Positions 29,957 through 41,319 of a DNA stretch of 64,000 bases are shown one piece after another (position 1 is the stretch's first letter; each line of letters opens with the position of its first letter). This DNA comes from Gracilaria domingensis (Eukaryota > Rhodophyta > Florideophyceae > Gracilariales > Gracilariaceae): the NCBI GenBank assembly GCA_022539475.1, contig VCMS01000037.1:62001-126000 (forward strand), read 5' to 3'. The position numbers and the translations under genes are program-made. The notes below the pieces were generated by a model, which was not told the DNA's origin, made no database searches, and was given only the letters and a program-made list of their open reading frames with translations.

Positions 29957-31687
29957 ATGGGTTTACCTGCATTTACGTCACCCGTTCCATTTCAACTTCC
30001 ACTGGTAAGGACAACTTCGCGTTCAAAGCGCCCGAAGCATCACGTGTGGGCATCCGCCGTGCGCTCTCCCACGCTCCCAAAAGCAGATACAAAGAATGTA
30101 GACGTCGTCGTCATCGGTTCCGGGATTGGAGCTCTCACAGCTGCTGCAGACCTCGCTTCCAAGGGCGCCTCAGTTTGTGTTCTTGAGAAGTACTGCATTC
30201 CAGGAGGCTCATCCGGTTATTTCGTTCGTGATGGATACATGTTTGACGCGGGCGCTTCAATGATTTTCGGATTTGGCGAGCGAGGCACAACCAACTTGCT
30301 AACCCGCGCTCTTGGCACAGTAGGGCGGAGATTGGACACAATTCCGGACCCTGTGCAAGTGAGGTACCATCTGCCAGGAATCAACATCCGCGTTCACCGC
30401 GAATACGAACACTTTCTCGAGGAACTCATCAAGCGCTTCCCTTCCGAAGAGAACGGCATTAGAAAATTTTATGGAGAATGTTGGAACGTGTTTAACGCGC
30501 TGAACGCAATGCCCTTGCGTTCCCTGGAAGAGCCCAACTACCTGCTTCGTGTGTTCTTCGCGCATCCGTTTGCATGTTTATCTCTTCTGCGGTACATCGC
30601 CAGGAACACAGGAGACATCGCAAGAAAACACATCACAGACAAAGAACTTTTGCGCTTCATTGATATGGAGTGCTACTCCTGGAGCGTGGTACCAGCGGAT
30701 TTGACGCCGATGATCAACGCTGGTATGGTATTTTCAGATCGGCATTACGGCGGTATAAACTATCCTGTGGGTGGTGTCGGCAGAATTTCGCAAGAGTTGG
30801 TCCAAGGCATTGAAAGTAACCCAGGGTGTACTGTGCAATACAGCTCTCGAGTGACCAAAGTTCTGTTTGCTGAAGGACGCGCATGTGGGGTACGACTTGC
30901 TGATGGAAGCGAAATCAACGCAAAGGCCGTAATTAGCAACGCAACGAGGTGGGATACATTCGGTGAACGTGGATTAGTCGATGCGGAACACGTACCGACC
31001 GCAGAATATCGTTTTCGGGAACGCTACTTGAAAAGTCCGAGCTTCTGCTCAATGCATATTGCAGTGAGAGAGGCTGACCTCGGTGTTAGCATGCATGAAA
31101 AGGATGGAATGGATTGCCACCACATCATGCTTGATGACTGGAATGAGTTGGAGACAGCTCGCGAAGGAAAGGGCACGCTGTTTGTTTCAATTCCAACTGT
31201 GCTTGATAAGTCGCTCGCACCAGAAGGTATGCACATTTTCCACGTATTCACTCCAAGTTGGATGGACGAGTGGGACGGGCTTTCTGTTCACGACTACAAG
31301 CTAAAGAAGCAAAGGATGTTGGAGACTGTCACTGAGCGCTTGGAACGGACGCTATTTCCTGGACTGAAGGGAGCCATAGACTTCGCAGAAGTGGGTTCGC
31401 CCAAAACACATCGTCGTTTCCTAGGAAGAATCGACGGATCCTACGGACCTGTTGCCAAAAAGAAGCTGAGAGGTCTTCTTAGCATGCCGTTCAATCGCAC
31501 AGAGTTGGATGGCCTGTACTGCGTGGGTGACTCCACATTCCCAGGTCAGGGATTGAATGCCACTGCCTTTTCTGGGTTTGCTTGCGGGCATCGAGTGGCA
31601 GCTGACTTAGGTTTAATCGACAAGCTTCCGGGACCGCTGGATTCATTCTTGACGAATTTGCTTTCGAAGCAGAGACTAAAGTTATAG
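29957..31687 (+). CDS. CRTISO: Carotenoid isomerase (prolycopene isomerase)
   Basis: A 576-residue protein that converts poly-cis lycopene to all-trans lycopene in the plastid. The first 45 or so residues (Ser/Thr/Arg-rich, few acidic) look like a transit peptide. The FAD-binding motif follows: VVVIGSGIGALTAAADLASK (about residues 49-69). CRTISO-type signatures are YCIPGGSSGYF, DAGASMIFGFG and the C-terminal YCVGDSTFPGQGLNATAFSG. Length and motif order match plant and cyanobacterial CrtH/CRTISO better than bacterial phytoene desaturase CrtI. No intron is visible. The gene stands alone, with SSRP1 700 bp downstream. Confidence 0.9.
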   Translation: MGLPAFTSPVPFQLPLVRTTSRSKRPKHHVWASAVRSPTLPKADTKNVDVVVIGSGIGALTAAADLASKGASVCVLEKYCIPGGSSGYFVRDGYMFDAGASMIFGFGERGTTNLLTRALGTVGRRLDTIPDPVQVRYHLPGINIRVHREYEHFLEELIKRFPSEENGIRKFYGECWNVFNALNAMPLRSLEEPNYLLRVFFAHPFACLSLLRYIARNTGDIARKHITDKELLRFIDMECYSWSVVPADLTPMINAGMVFSDRHYGGINYPVGGVGRISQELVQGIESNPGCTVQYSSRVTKVLFAEGRACGVRLADGSEINAKAVISNATRWDTFGERGLVDAEHVPTAEYRFRERYLKSPSFCSMHIAVREADLGVSMHEKDGMDCHHIMLDDWNELETAREGKGTLFVSIPTVLDKSLAPEGMHIFHVFTPSWMDEWDGLSVHDYKLKKQRMLETVTERLERTLFPGLKGAIDFAEVGSPKTHRRFLGRIDGSYGPVAKKKLRGLLSMPFNRTELDGLYCVGDSTFPGQGLNATAFSGFACGHRVAADLGLIDKLPGPLDSFLTNLLSKQRLKL

Positions 31688-32401
31688 GGCGAAGCGAGCT
31701 GTTGCAGAAAGCGGTGATGTTGTCGTCTCGCTTTCCTCTGTGATGTTCAAAGTAAGATCATAAATGTACAGTCATTAGTCTACGTGAAGAGCTGAAGCTC
31801 GCTAATAGTACTTTCGACAGTCTGAGTTCCGCCCCCACTTGTTTTACCCAACCTAGTCCCGCATGCTCGTCTGTCCAAGATTGGTTCGGAAACGATCAGT
31901 ATTCTCTCTCTCTCTCTTTTATGGGCACACTAGCTTAACAAGAACTAAATGCAGAGCGATCTTCGACGAAAAGCTCCCTCACCAGAAAGGCCAACATTTT
32001 GTCGGGCCACTTGGAAACAATATCAGCGTTCAAATCATCTGAGGAGCCAATTGCGCCACAAGAGCCCTTCACGAAGCGAGACGGCAGTTGCCATTTGGGT
32101 TACGACTTTACATCGTCACATCCAGACCCCGGACAAAACAGAAAACGTCTCCGCATAGGTTTCCTACGATTAACTTTTCCCGCCAAATTTTGGTGTTGCT
32201 ACTTTTTGCACTGGTGTACAACAACTCTGACGTGTTCACTCATTCCACAACAACTTCGAAGCAGCTGTGAGAAGCCACTGATAGGGATGCTCTTAGGAAA
32301 GCTCTGAACGGAAGATAAGCGGAGCTGTGTCACGACAGGAAGCGTGAAGCAACAGAACTTTTCGCATCCTTTGAAGTCGACTACATCCATATCATTTCAC
32401 G
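31688..32401. other. Intergenic between CRTISO and SSRP1
   Basis: A (CT)n microsatellite lies at about 31903-31917. No gene seen; the SSRP1 promoter should lie in the last few hundred bases. Confidence 0.4.
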
Positions 32402-33946
32402 ATGGCAACAGACGACGGTCCCGTCCTATCTTTCAACTCTATATCCACTGCAGGTCAAGCGCTTGCATCTGGCACACTGAGATTGTCACGCGCCGGGTTT
32501 GCTTGGCGTGCAAAAGGGTCCACTCGAAATCTTTCGGTAGCGTCTGCAGATCTACTGAGAGTGGAGTGGTTGCGCGGCGGGCGTGGCCATCAACTTAAAC
32601 TTTCTCTTCGCGGGGGATCAACACTACGCCTCGAGGGTTTCCGTGCATCCGACTATTCTTCGATTGGGGAGTTTGTGTCGGACCATCTTGGAGGAAAGAC
32701 CCTCACTCGAGTGAACCAGGCGTGCCGAGGATGGTCATGGGGTGAACTGGACGTAACCAGTGGCGCGGCTTCCAATCTCATCTTTCGGACGGGAGGTGGA
32801 AATAATGTGAGGACGAAGGCTTTGCAGTTTGAGGAAGCTTTCGAAATCCCGTTAGGGAAGGTTGCAAATGTGCAGTTGCCTGGTCACGCTAAGGAACTGG
32901 CCTTAGATTTTCACGTTGATGACACCGCGGGAAAGATGGACGAAGAGTTAGTTGAAATGAGATTCTTCATTCCGGAGGAGAAGGATGCGGAAAACGTCTA
33001 TGAGCAAGTTAAGGCAAGAGCGGACACTAGTGCCTTTGCTGGGGAAAGTTTGTGCTCATTTTCACATATGGGAGTGGCAGTGCCACGAGGAAGATACGAT
33101 GTAGATATGTACGCGAACTACATCAAACTTCGTGGGAAAGCCGTGGATTTCAAGATATTGTATTCATCCATCATCCGCTTATTTCTGTTGCCGAAACCGG
33201 ACAACATCATCGTGTCGTTCGTCATGTCGCTCGATCCTCCTATCAGACAAGGAAATACAATGTATCCACACTTGGTTTTCCAGTTTGACACGGAAGAGAA
33301 GACACGCGTAGACCTGCCCATTTCTGCGCAAGATTTACAAAACAAATACAAAGGAAAGTTAAACGAGACGGAGAATGGATATACATGGCGTGTATTCTCG
33401 AAGGTGCTTAAGAACTTATCGGCAACACCTCTACACGTGCCGAAGACATTCAAGAGCACCGAAGCTGGATCTGGTGTACGCACGGCCCTAGGTGCAAATG
33501 AAGGATTTTTGTTCTTCCTTGAAACATGTTGCTTCTTTGTCAACAAACCTCCGACGTATATCAGATATGATGACATTGATTTCGTCGAGTTCAGAAGAAT
33601 GGATCTAGAAAGACGTTTTGACTTGTTCATAGCCATGACTACCGGAACAAACCAGACTCATCTCTTCACAAACATTGAACGGTCAGAGTTTGAACCCATA
33701 TTTTCATTCCTGCACGAGACGAAGAAGGTTCCTGTGGAAGGTGCGGAACAACTAAAACGAACAGGTGGGAGACAACAAATGAGAATGATGGATGATGATG
33801 ATGATTCAGAGAGTGATGATGATGACTTTGATCCTAATGCTCAAGAGAAAGAGGCTGCCAGCGAGAGCTCTAGTGATAGCGAGGACGAAATGGCCGATGA
33901 AGACGACGCAGACTCAAGACCGCCGCGGAAGAAGAAAAAGAACTAA
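32402..33946 (+). CDS. SSRP1: FACT complex subunit SSRP1 (Pob3 type)
   Basis: A 514-residue histone chaperone subunit that, with SPT16, loosens and rebuilds nucleosomes in transcription and replication. The N-terminal POB3-like domain (LRLSRAGFAWRAKG), the structure-specific recognition region with its PH-like fold (CSFSHMGVAVPRGRYDVDMY, then FKILYSSIIRLFLLPKPD) and the middle Rtt106-like domain are all present. The C-terminus is an acidic tract (DDDDDSESDDDDFDP) ending in a basic RPPRKKKKN. The HMG box of plant and animal SSRP1 is absent, so the architecture is like yeast Pob3. No intron is visible. Confidence 0.92.
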   Translation: MATDDGPVLSFNSISTAGQALASGTLRLSRAGFAWRAKGSTRNLSVASADLLRVEWLRGGRGHQLKLSLRGGSTLRLEGFRASDYSSIGEFVSDHLGGKTLTRVNQACRGWSWGELDVTSGAASNLIFRTGGGNNVRTKALQFEEAFEIPLGKVANVQLPGHAKELALDFHVDDTAGKMDEELVEMRFFIPEEKDAENVYEQVKARADTSAFAGESLCSFSHMGVAVPRGRYDVDMYANYIKLRGKAVDFKILYSSIIRLFLLPKPDNIIVSFVMSLDPPIRQGNTMYPHLVFQFDTEEKTRVDLPISAQDLQNKYKGKLNETENGYTWRVFSKVLKNLSATPLHVPKTFKSTEAGSGVRTALGANEGFLFFLETCCFFVNKPPTYIRYDDIDFVEFRRMDLERRFDLFIAMTTGTNQTHLFTNIERSEFEPIFSFLHETKKVPVEGAEQLKRTGGRQQMRMMDDDDDSESDDDDFDPNAQEKEAASESSSDSEDEMADEDDADSRPPRKKKKN

Positions 33947-34963
33947 ACTGCATGTCGACTTCGTGCCATCAGCTTCGGAAACTGGCGTGATGACAACGGC
34001 AGTGGAGAAGAGTGACAAATGTGAGAATTGTAGAGGTGCAGAAAAGGTTATATGCGATATAGACGATGATATGTTCGATTATATTTGCTCTTGCAATGTT
34101 TCCTCTCGCCATAGCTTTTGAATCGAATGTGATCTATGGAATCAACCTTGAGTTGTCTCTGTCCCAGAATAACAATCTTTAGGGCTATAAATGCATGCCA
34201 GTGTAACCGTTCAGTGAAGTTTGACGCAAATGTCTGATAAGAGGGACTCGTGAAAGTTAGCGCGTGTTTTGGGCGGCTACTTCCACATTATCGTCACAAG
34301 TTCGTCGTCATGAGGCCTTCGTAGTTGAAGGACGAACGCTTTCCTCTCGCCTCTCCATAACTCTCCCATTCTGAATGCCAGAGTTCTGTGCTATACTCAA
34401 ATTCCTTAGCCCGTGCGTTGAGCACACCAATCTTTGCGAAAACCAGGAGATCTTATAGAGCTCATGAATAGGGTTCGCGACAGATGTCTTTAAGGCTAAA
34501 AGTCGTGAGTGGTTAATACTATGGTACTCTGATTTAATGGTGACAAGTTCTCAGCCATACACTGCTATCTGCTTCGTAACGAAACAGAATATAGCCCGTG
34601 GCATCCTTTAACGACAGAAAGGAAACAGGCATTTGAATCGCCACATGCCATAGGAGGAAGTTATTCCAGTCTAGCACTATTACAAAATGGAGTGATGTGG
34701 GAGATCTCCTACTCTCTCTCCTCTCTCCGTTTTCCCTTAGTACAGATGTCTGTAACGAATATACCAAAACCTGAGCGTGCCTCGTTGGTATTACTGCATG
34801 TCATACTTCTAAAACCCAGACGTTTGCTATCATCAAGACGACAGAGCAGCAAGATAAGGAGCCGATAACCTCAAGCTTGACGACGACGATAAGGATTCCG
34901 ATCCAAACATTCGGAACGCTTCGGATCCGTGGAGCTTTTGGTTACGAACATAGGCCACGAACC
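33947..34963. other. Intergenic, convergent between SSRP1 and DLST
   Basis: No supported gene. Contains the 3' flanks of both neighbours. Confidence 0.4.
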
Positions 34964-36190
34964 TTATATATCGATCTCCAAAAGTAAACGTCGCGGGTCC
35001 TCAATAAGAGTCTTCACTCTTCTCAAGAAGGTTACGGCTTCCCTACCATCAATGAGACGATGATCATAGCTCAGAGCGACGTACATCATAGGTCGAATTA
35101 CGACTTGATCGTTGACGACCACAGGTCTCTTCTGAATGATATGCATTCCAAGAATAGCGCTCTGCGGCATATTCAAGATCGGTGTACTTAACAAACTTCC
35201 AAACACGCCACCGTTACTGATCGTGAAAGTACCGCCCTGCATTTCCTCCAATGTGAGTTCGCCACTCCGGGCGCGTTCGCCAAGCGAGACGATCGTTTTC
35301 TCGATGGTGGCGAAATTCATGTTTTCACATCCCCGCACCGCCGGCACAACGAGCCCCTTCGGCGTTGACACAGCGACAGAAATGTCAACATAATCGCGAT
35401 ACACAATGTCATCACCATCAATAAAGGCATTGACCTCCGGCTGCTCCTGCAAAGCAACAGTACATGCCTTCACAAAGGCTGACATGAAGCCGAGCTTCGC
35501 GCCATGTCTCTTCTCAAAAGCTTCCTTGAACTCTTTTCTGAGATCGATGAGCGCCGACATGTCCATCTCATTGAAAGTAGTGAGCATGGCGGCAGTGTTC
35601 TGCGCTTCCTTCAGGCGCTCTGCAATTCGCTTGCGCATGCGCGTCATCTTGACACGACGCTCTCCACTGTCGGTCATGCTACCAGGTGGAAGCACCTCAA
35701 TAGGCTCAGATTTGTCTTGCGTTGGTTGTGGCGAAGGAACCGATACCGGCTCCGGCTCCGGCTCCGGCGAGGCAGGTTGCTCAGGTTGCGGCGGCTCCAC
35801 CGCAGGGATGGGGGCGGCCTCCGTCTGTGGTGCAGCCGAAGACGCACCGGATTTGTCGTAATCAATGAGCCCCAATTGAGCACCGACGGCGACAATCTCA
35901 CCCTCTTCAGCAGTGCGTTCAACAAGCACACCAGTCTTCTCCGCGCGCACATCCACAATGATCTTATCGGTTTCAAGCTGCACAAGCACTTGGTCTTCAG
36001 CAACACCCTGTCCAGCGTCGACAAGCCACTCGGCGACGGTGCCCTCGGTGATAGACTCACCCATGTGCGGGACAGCCAAGGGCTGTGAAGCCAGCGCGCG
36101 CCATTGCGCCGAACGCGGCGGGAACGCGCGTGGCGGACATCGATCCAGCAGCCTGGAGGCGAATCGCGCTACGCGGAAGGCGCGAAGCAT
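34964..36190 (-). CDS. DLST: Dihydrolipoyllysine succinyltransferase (E2 of 2-oxoglutarate dehydrogenase)
   Basis: A 408-residue protein from ATG at 36190. I prefer this start over the longer frame because [15 protein letters not shown] is a good mitochondrial presequence. The lipoyl domain follows ([20 protein letters not shown], with the lipoylated Lys in LETDKI). A Pro/Glu-rich hinge comes next, then directly the catalytic acyltransferase core. The active-site His377 and Asp381 sit in SYDHRLIDG. The peripheral-subunit-binding domain is missing, as is usual for DLST of animals and plants. Its role is transfer of succinyl from E1 to CoA in the citric acid cycle. It is divergent from HSP110. 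Confidence 0.93.
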   Translation of the reverse strand: MLRAFRVARFASRLLDRCPPRAFPPRSAQWRALASQPLAVPHMGESITEGTVAEWLVDAGQGVAEDQVLVQLETDKIIVDVRAEKTGVLVERTAEEGEIVAVGAQLGLIDYDKSGASSAAPQTEAAPIPAVEPPQPEQPASPEPEPEPVSVPSPQPTQDKSEPIEVLPPGSMTDSGERRVKMTRMRKRIAERLKEAQNTAAMLTTFNEMDMSALIDLRKEFKEAFEKRHGAKLGFMSAFVKACTVALQEQPEVNAFIDGDDIVYRDYVDISVAVSTPKGLVVPAVRGCENMNFATIEKTIVSLGERARSGELTLEEMQGGTFTISNGGVFGSLLSTPILNMPQSAILGMHIIQKRPVVVNDQVVIRPMMYVALSYDHRLIDGREAVTFLRRVKTLIEDPRRLLLEIDI

Positions 36191-36574
36191 TGCGGGAAGT
36201 TGGGAGAGACGGGCGGGAGCTGGCGCCGATCGACGGCTACAGCGCCGGTGTCGACCGGTCGATGACGGCGATCGGGCGAGCCAAGGCTGCGCCACCGCGA
36301 GCACTCGCACGCGCCAGCCGCAGCGACAGCAATGCGAAGGGCCCGAGGCAGCTGGCGACGTGGCGACGTGGCGACGGTTACCCTGTAAGCAACGCCATCT
36401 GGTCTGGAATGTTCGTGCGAATGGCTGGCGCACGCTCGCCATGGATCAATGCGCATGTCACATTGATTTAAGGTGCGTCGCCGGGTGGCGCTGCCGACGC
36501 GGCGTGCGCCATTGTCTGCGTTTCCCCCCGTCTGCTGATACGATCCGTCCGCCGTCTCCGCTCCCGCTCACGTC
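36191..36574. promoter_or_regulatory. Shared divergent promoter region of DLST and HSP110
   Basis: These 384 bases are GC-rich (CG-dense) and separate two start codons pointing apart, so they must contain both promoters. No TATA box is obvious. I see no clear heat-shock element (nGAAnnTTCn array). Confidence 0.6.
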
Positions 36575-39226
36575 ATGGCCTGCGCAGGAATCGACTTCGG
36601 CGCCAGAAATGCCGTCGTCGCCATTGCTCGCCGCGGTGGCATCGACATCTGTTGCAACGAGGTGTCCAACAGAGCCACGCCCACCGTCGTCTCTTTCCAA
36701 GGCAATGAGCGAAGCATTGGCGAATCCGGCGCCACAATTGCCGCTCAGAATGCGAAGAATACCGCCGCGTACCTGCAGCGCTTGCTTGGTGTCCCGTTCG
36801 GCACCGCCTTCTCCGCGGAGGAGGCTGAGCGGCTCACGTGCACGGTGTTGGCCGATCCTACAGCCGGCTGCAGTGCTGTCAACGTCTCATACTCCGCACT
36901 TGATGGCCCGGAGAGTGTTGAGCATGTGTTCACTTTTGAAGCCCTCACCGCTATGTTGCTCACCAACCTCATGACTACCGCGTCCAACGAGTACAAGGCA
37001 CCTGTAAAAGACTTGGTTATTTCCGTCCCGTCTTACTACACTGAGGGTCAGCGTCGTGCTCTATTGAATGCCGCTGCCATTGCTGACTACAACGTTTTGC
37101 GCGTTGTGAATGAACATGCCGCTACCGCTCTGTCTTATGGTATCTTCCGAACAAAGCAGCTTCCGGAAAAGGATCCAGTTAAGGTTGCATTTGTTGATGT
37201 CGGAGAAGCATCCACCACAGTATCCGTTGCCTCCTTCACCAATTCGCGATGCGACGTGATTGCTGTCGCCTCCGATCCCACACTTGGTGGTCGAAATCTT
37301 GATGACATTCTTGTGCACAAGTTCGCAGCTGATTTCAAGACTACGTACTCAATCGACGTTCTCTCGAAGCCGAAGCCTGCCTCTCGTTTGCGCAAGAGCT
37401 GTGAGAAGATGAAGAAAGTTTTGTCTACCAATGCCCAGGCCCCTCTCAACATCGAGTGCATCATGAATGATGTCGACGTCAGGGGTTCCATGAAGAGAGA
37501 AGAATTCGAGACCCTCGCAGAGCCGCTGGTTGCAAAACTGCGCACTGTGTGTCAGAAAGCTATCAAAGCGGCTAACTTGAAAACCGACGAGAAACTCGTT
37601 GCTGTCGAGATCGTTGGCGGCAGTACGCGTGTACCGGCGTTCAAGACCGCGATCGCAGAAGTGTTCTCTGCGGTTGGTGCTCCCCTTAGCACTACACTTA
37701 ATGCGGATGAATGTATTGCAAGGGGATGCGCCCTCATGAGTGCCATGCTCTCGCCAGCATTCCGCGTTCGTGATTATGTCGTCAGTGATATCGCCACCGA
37801 CGCCTTCGATGCGGAGAAGGTGTTCACTAATGGAAATCCCCCTGAGAAGATCGCTCTGGTTCCGGAAGGAAACGCGCTGCCATGCTTGAAGGCCTTGACA
37901 TTCAAATCCCCTGGTCCTCTCACCGTCAAGATTCGATACAGCAATCCTGAGAAGCTGCCTTTTGGAGCTGATGCCCCTGATGTGTGCAGCTACCTTCTCG
38001 ACGCTCCTTCTGATCCAGAAGCTAAGGTTCGCGCGAAAATACGTGTCACCGCGAACGGTACCGTCGAGATGGCCAGTGCGCAGCTCATGAAGGAAGTGGA
38101 GGTTGAGGAAGAGGTAGTGATCAAACAACCAAAGCCGGTGGAAACGTCAAATGGTCCGAAACCGGACGATGTGCCGATGCCCGACGCAAACAAGGTTCCG
38201 GAGAAGAAAGACGAGGAAATGGCCGATGCGACGGCTGAAGGTAAAAAGGAGACTCCATCTGAAGCGGAAACCCCGGAGGAGAAGCCCGCCAACGGAAACG
38301 TGGAAGATAAAGAGGAAACACCCGACCCCACTCCAATGGAAGAGGCACCAGTCGCCCCTATTGTCGAGAAGCGGATGGTGAAGAAGATGAAGACAACTGA
38401 TTTGCAAGCAACTCCTTTGCCAGGGATCGGGTGTTCGCTTACTCTGGATCAGATCATGGCCGCTACAGAAAAGGAAGCCCAAATGAGAGCGAATGACTTG
38501 TACATCAAAGAGCGTTCGGAAGCTATGAATTCTTTGGAGGCGTATGTATATGATCTGCGTAGTCGAGTTGATGACTACGGCGATTTGAAGGACTTCGGCC
38601 CTGCCTCCTTGCGCCAAGAGCTAAAGACCGACTTGGACGACGCTGAGAGTTGGATCTACTCAGAAGAAGCCGAATCAGCTTCAAAGAGTTCCTTTGTGGA
38701 AAGAAAATCTGCTCTGCAGAAGAAGGCCAATCCGCTTTTGCTTCGGAAGAAAGAATTCGATGAACGACCTGTTCGCATTAAGGTGTTGGAAGCATCGATC
38801 GATAATTACAAGAAGATTTTGGTTCCAGATGTTGAAGAGTACGCTCACATCACTGATGACAACAAGATGACCGCTCGGAAATGTCTAGAGGGGGCATCAC
38901 TTTGGCTTGCTCAAGAGAAAGGCAAGCAACAGAAGCTCGGAAAGGATGTCGATCCTTCGCTGACATGCGAGGCACTCAATGCGAAAATGAAAGAGGTTGA
39001 AACCGTCTGTAAACCCATTATGCAGACTCCGAAGCCTAAGCCAAAGGAAGAGGAGAAGAAACCTGAAGAGGAAGCAAAGAAAGAGGAATCGAAGAAAGAG
39101 GAAGCAGAAGATCAACCGGAACAAAACGGAATGGAAACGGAGAAGCCGAAGTCCACGGAAGAGGTTGAAACGGAAGATGGCAAAATGGAAGTCGAGGAGC
39201 CACCAGTTGAAACCGCGGCCTCGTAA
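36575..39226 (+). CDS. HSP110-family chaperone (Sse/HSPA4-like)
   Basis: An 883-residue member of the HSP70 superfamily that acts as nucleotide exchange factor for cytosolic HSP70. The ATPase domain starts GIDFGARNAVVAIARRGGID and carries NEHAATALSYG and EIVGGSTRVPAFK. The substrate-binding beta region is split by a long acidic, Pro/Glu/Lys-rich insertion (about residues 520-610, with KKDEEMADATAEGKKE). A helical lid follows (EAYVYDLRSRVDDYGDL), and a Lys/Glu-rich tail ends the protein. The insertion and tail are hallmarks of HSP110 rather than HSP70, and there is no EEVD end. ATG context is TCATGG. No intron is visible. Confidence 0.93.
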   Translation: MACAGIDFGARNAVVAIARRGGIDICCNEVSNRATPTVVSFQGNERSIGESGATIAAQNAKNTAAYLQRLLGVPFGTAFSAEEAERLTCTVLADPTAGCSAVNVSYSALDGPESVEHVFTFEALTAMLLTNLMTTASNEYKAPVKDLVISVPSYYTEGQRRALLNAAAIADYNVLRVVNEHAATALSYGIFRTKQLPEKDPVKVAFVDVGEASTTVSVASFTNSRCDVIAVASDPTLGGRNLDDILVHKFAADFKTTYSIDVLSKPKPASRLRKSCEKMKKVLSTNAQAPLNIECIMNDVDVRGSMKREEFETLAEPLVAKLRTVCQKAIKAANLKTDEKLVAVEIVGGSTRVPAFKTAIAEVFSAVGAPLSTTLNADECIARGCALMSAMLSPAFRVRDYVVSDIATDAFDAEKVFTNGNPPEKIALVPEGNALPCLKALTFKSPGPLTVKIRYSNPEKLPFGADAPDVCSYLLDAPSDPEAKVRAKIRVTANGTVEMASAQLMKEVEVEEEVVIKQPKPVETSNGPKPDDVPMPDANKVPEKKDEEMADATAEGKKETPSEAETPEEKPANGNVEDKEETPDPTPMEEAPVAPIVEKRMVKKMKTTDLQATPLPGIGCSLTLDQIMAATEKEAQMRANDLYIKERSEAMNSLEAYVYDLRSRVDDYGDLKDFGPASLRQELKTDLDDAESWIYSEEAESASKSSFVERKSALQKKANPLLLRKKEFDERPVRIKVLEASIDNYKKILVPDVEEYAHITDDNKMTARKCLEGASLWLAQEKGKQQKLGKDVDPSLTCEALNAKMKEVETVCKPIMQTPKPKPKEEEKKPEEEAKKEESKKEEAEDQPEQNGMETEKPKSTEEVETEDGKMEVEEPPVETAAS

Positions 39227-41319
39227 TTCCTTCGAAATGGGGTATTGCTGCGCGATGCCTGACGGGATAGACCCGTAGATGCTACTTGAGCGCAAAAGAT
39301 CTGATTCCGACTCTGGCCTTTCAGTTCGGGCTGGACGTGAAAGGGATATAGCTCGCTCAGGCAAGGGATGCAGAACAGAAGTTGAGCAGTTTTTGTCGCT
39401 AACTAGTGCGAGCACGCACAATAATGTGTAAGTACAGCCCGCACAGCGTACACGTAGTCGTCTAAATGCATAGTAAATGATGCTGAAATAGAAACTTTCA
39501 CCGACATGTACATCAGCATTCTAGTTCCTATCGTTGTCTTTTGTCGTGATTTCATCACACTTTCAGGACAATGTTTGGGAAGGGATTTGAAGCTTGGAAG
39601 TTGAATCTGGCCTCATGAACGGTAAGGACGCCCAACACTTTATGCTACCATGTTCCTTGTTAAACGCGTCAAGGAGATATGAAATTCCGGTGCTGGCACA
39701 GCGTCTCTCTCCGACGGAGACATTATGCGAGTGAGTCTCTCTCGCTCTCACTCTCTCTCTCTCTTGTCCACATTGTTAGCAGAGTATCCTCATCAGTTCG
39801 TACGTTTTCTGGCGAGCACAATCTACGTGTACCTGCACATAGGTAGCTCTACTTCAGCCTTGTGACTGAAGTCCACTGTCCGCATTAAACAAGCAGAAAT
39901 TAGCCTACCTCCGAGTCTTGGTTAACAGCTAGTGTAGTGTCTTATCTTTTCAAGAATTAGCCCTCTTACCCTTCCAGCACAGAATTGCTACTTTCGTACG
40001 CACTGGGTTCCAGTGACAGGACAGTAGAGTTCCCTCTTTTATATGGGCATACCAGCACGCGCGTCATTGCGTACAAAAGCTGTCACCATGTTCGTCAGCA
40101 TGTAGTGGCCAACATCCATCTACCTGTACGGAGATATATTCCTCTATTGCTTTTTTCTTCTCTCTCGCTCTTTCTCTCTTGATCGGATTCGGTTTCTTCT
40201 GACTCTTGCTAAAAGAAGTTCTGACTCTTTATGCCAGGTAGACCAAATTTACACCACGCGTAGTGTACTCAGCTGAGTACACAAGACCTAAAGGAGATAA
40301 ACCAAAAGGACATTCCTGTTGAGCTACTGTCGACATAGAAGTGATTGTTTCAGAGCCTTTCCCTTGCAGACTCATTACTCATTTGCCCGGGGTCGAAGAA
40401 CGATGTGAAGCGACTGGCTGCTCCTATGCCTTTGCATGGTGTCGTCCAGGAAATGAGGACTCAAAGAGTGGGAGAGCCGTCATAGCCTCTTGTGTGGCGC
40501 AATTTGGTATGTGCAGAGCGCCTTGTCGTCGTCTGTACCTTAGCTGATGACCTCAAGAGGAAGAAAGAAGAGGTACTTTGAAAGGAAGGGGAGATGAAGA
40601 GGGTGAATCATTGGTGACGAAATGCTCAAGCAGACAAGAACATCTTGGACGTTGATACGTTTCCTGCACAACAAACACATAGCTCAGGGAGCGTGACACA
40701 GCAGCAACTCTAGATTTGTAGCTAGCAGGGCGAGTATTACAGGCGGTGGGGGTCCTTAGCAAACACGAAATAGACGTACCGGGCTCAAAATGAAGAAAGA
40801 GTCTCGAAGCTCTGCAGATGAGCTTCTCACCCGAGAGTATACCGTTACCTGCATGTTTCTGTCAATGTGTGAGACTTGGAACTGTCGTTTGAGCATAACT
40901 ACGCTCGAGATCAATGGAATGAGGGGACTTGAACCATGGTAATCCGTTGAGTAGGACGTAAACCCGAACATGTCATCTTCAGAATGATCGGTGAACACTA
41001 GTTTCGGTCCCCGTGGAGCGGATTCCCAATCTCATTGAAACATTTCAAAAACATACATAACCGCTTGGGTGGAAGAACTTCAGGGTATTCAGGGCCTTCT
41101 TGAGACATATATTTCTACAAAATGGAGGCATATGCCCTTATATAACACTCTATACAGCTTTCCTGCATCTTCTTTCTTGTTATGTTATAGAGTAAAAACG
41201 ACCCCGGTTCAACCTGACCGCTTGCTTCATTGTTAGAACTCGGCTTCTAAGAGTTGACCGCAAAAAGCCCTTGGTTACATCAAACGTTAAGACTCCATTT
41301 ATGTGCCGCAAAGTGCTTC
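39227..41319. other. Intergenic between HSP110 and the ACT-kinase
   Basis: About 2.1 kb without a supported gene. It has (CT)n runs near 39735-39765 and 40160-40180 and a 20-bp perfect palindrome at 40263-40282. Confidence 0.5.
40263..40282. repeat. 20-bp perfect palindrome
   Basis: GTGTACTCAG joined to its exact complement CTGAGTACAC with no spacer. It could be a dimeric factor site. Confidence 0.8.
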
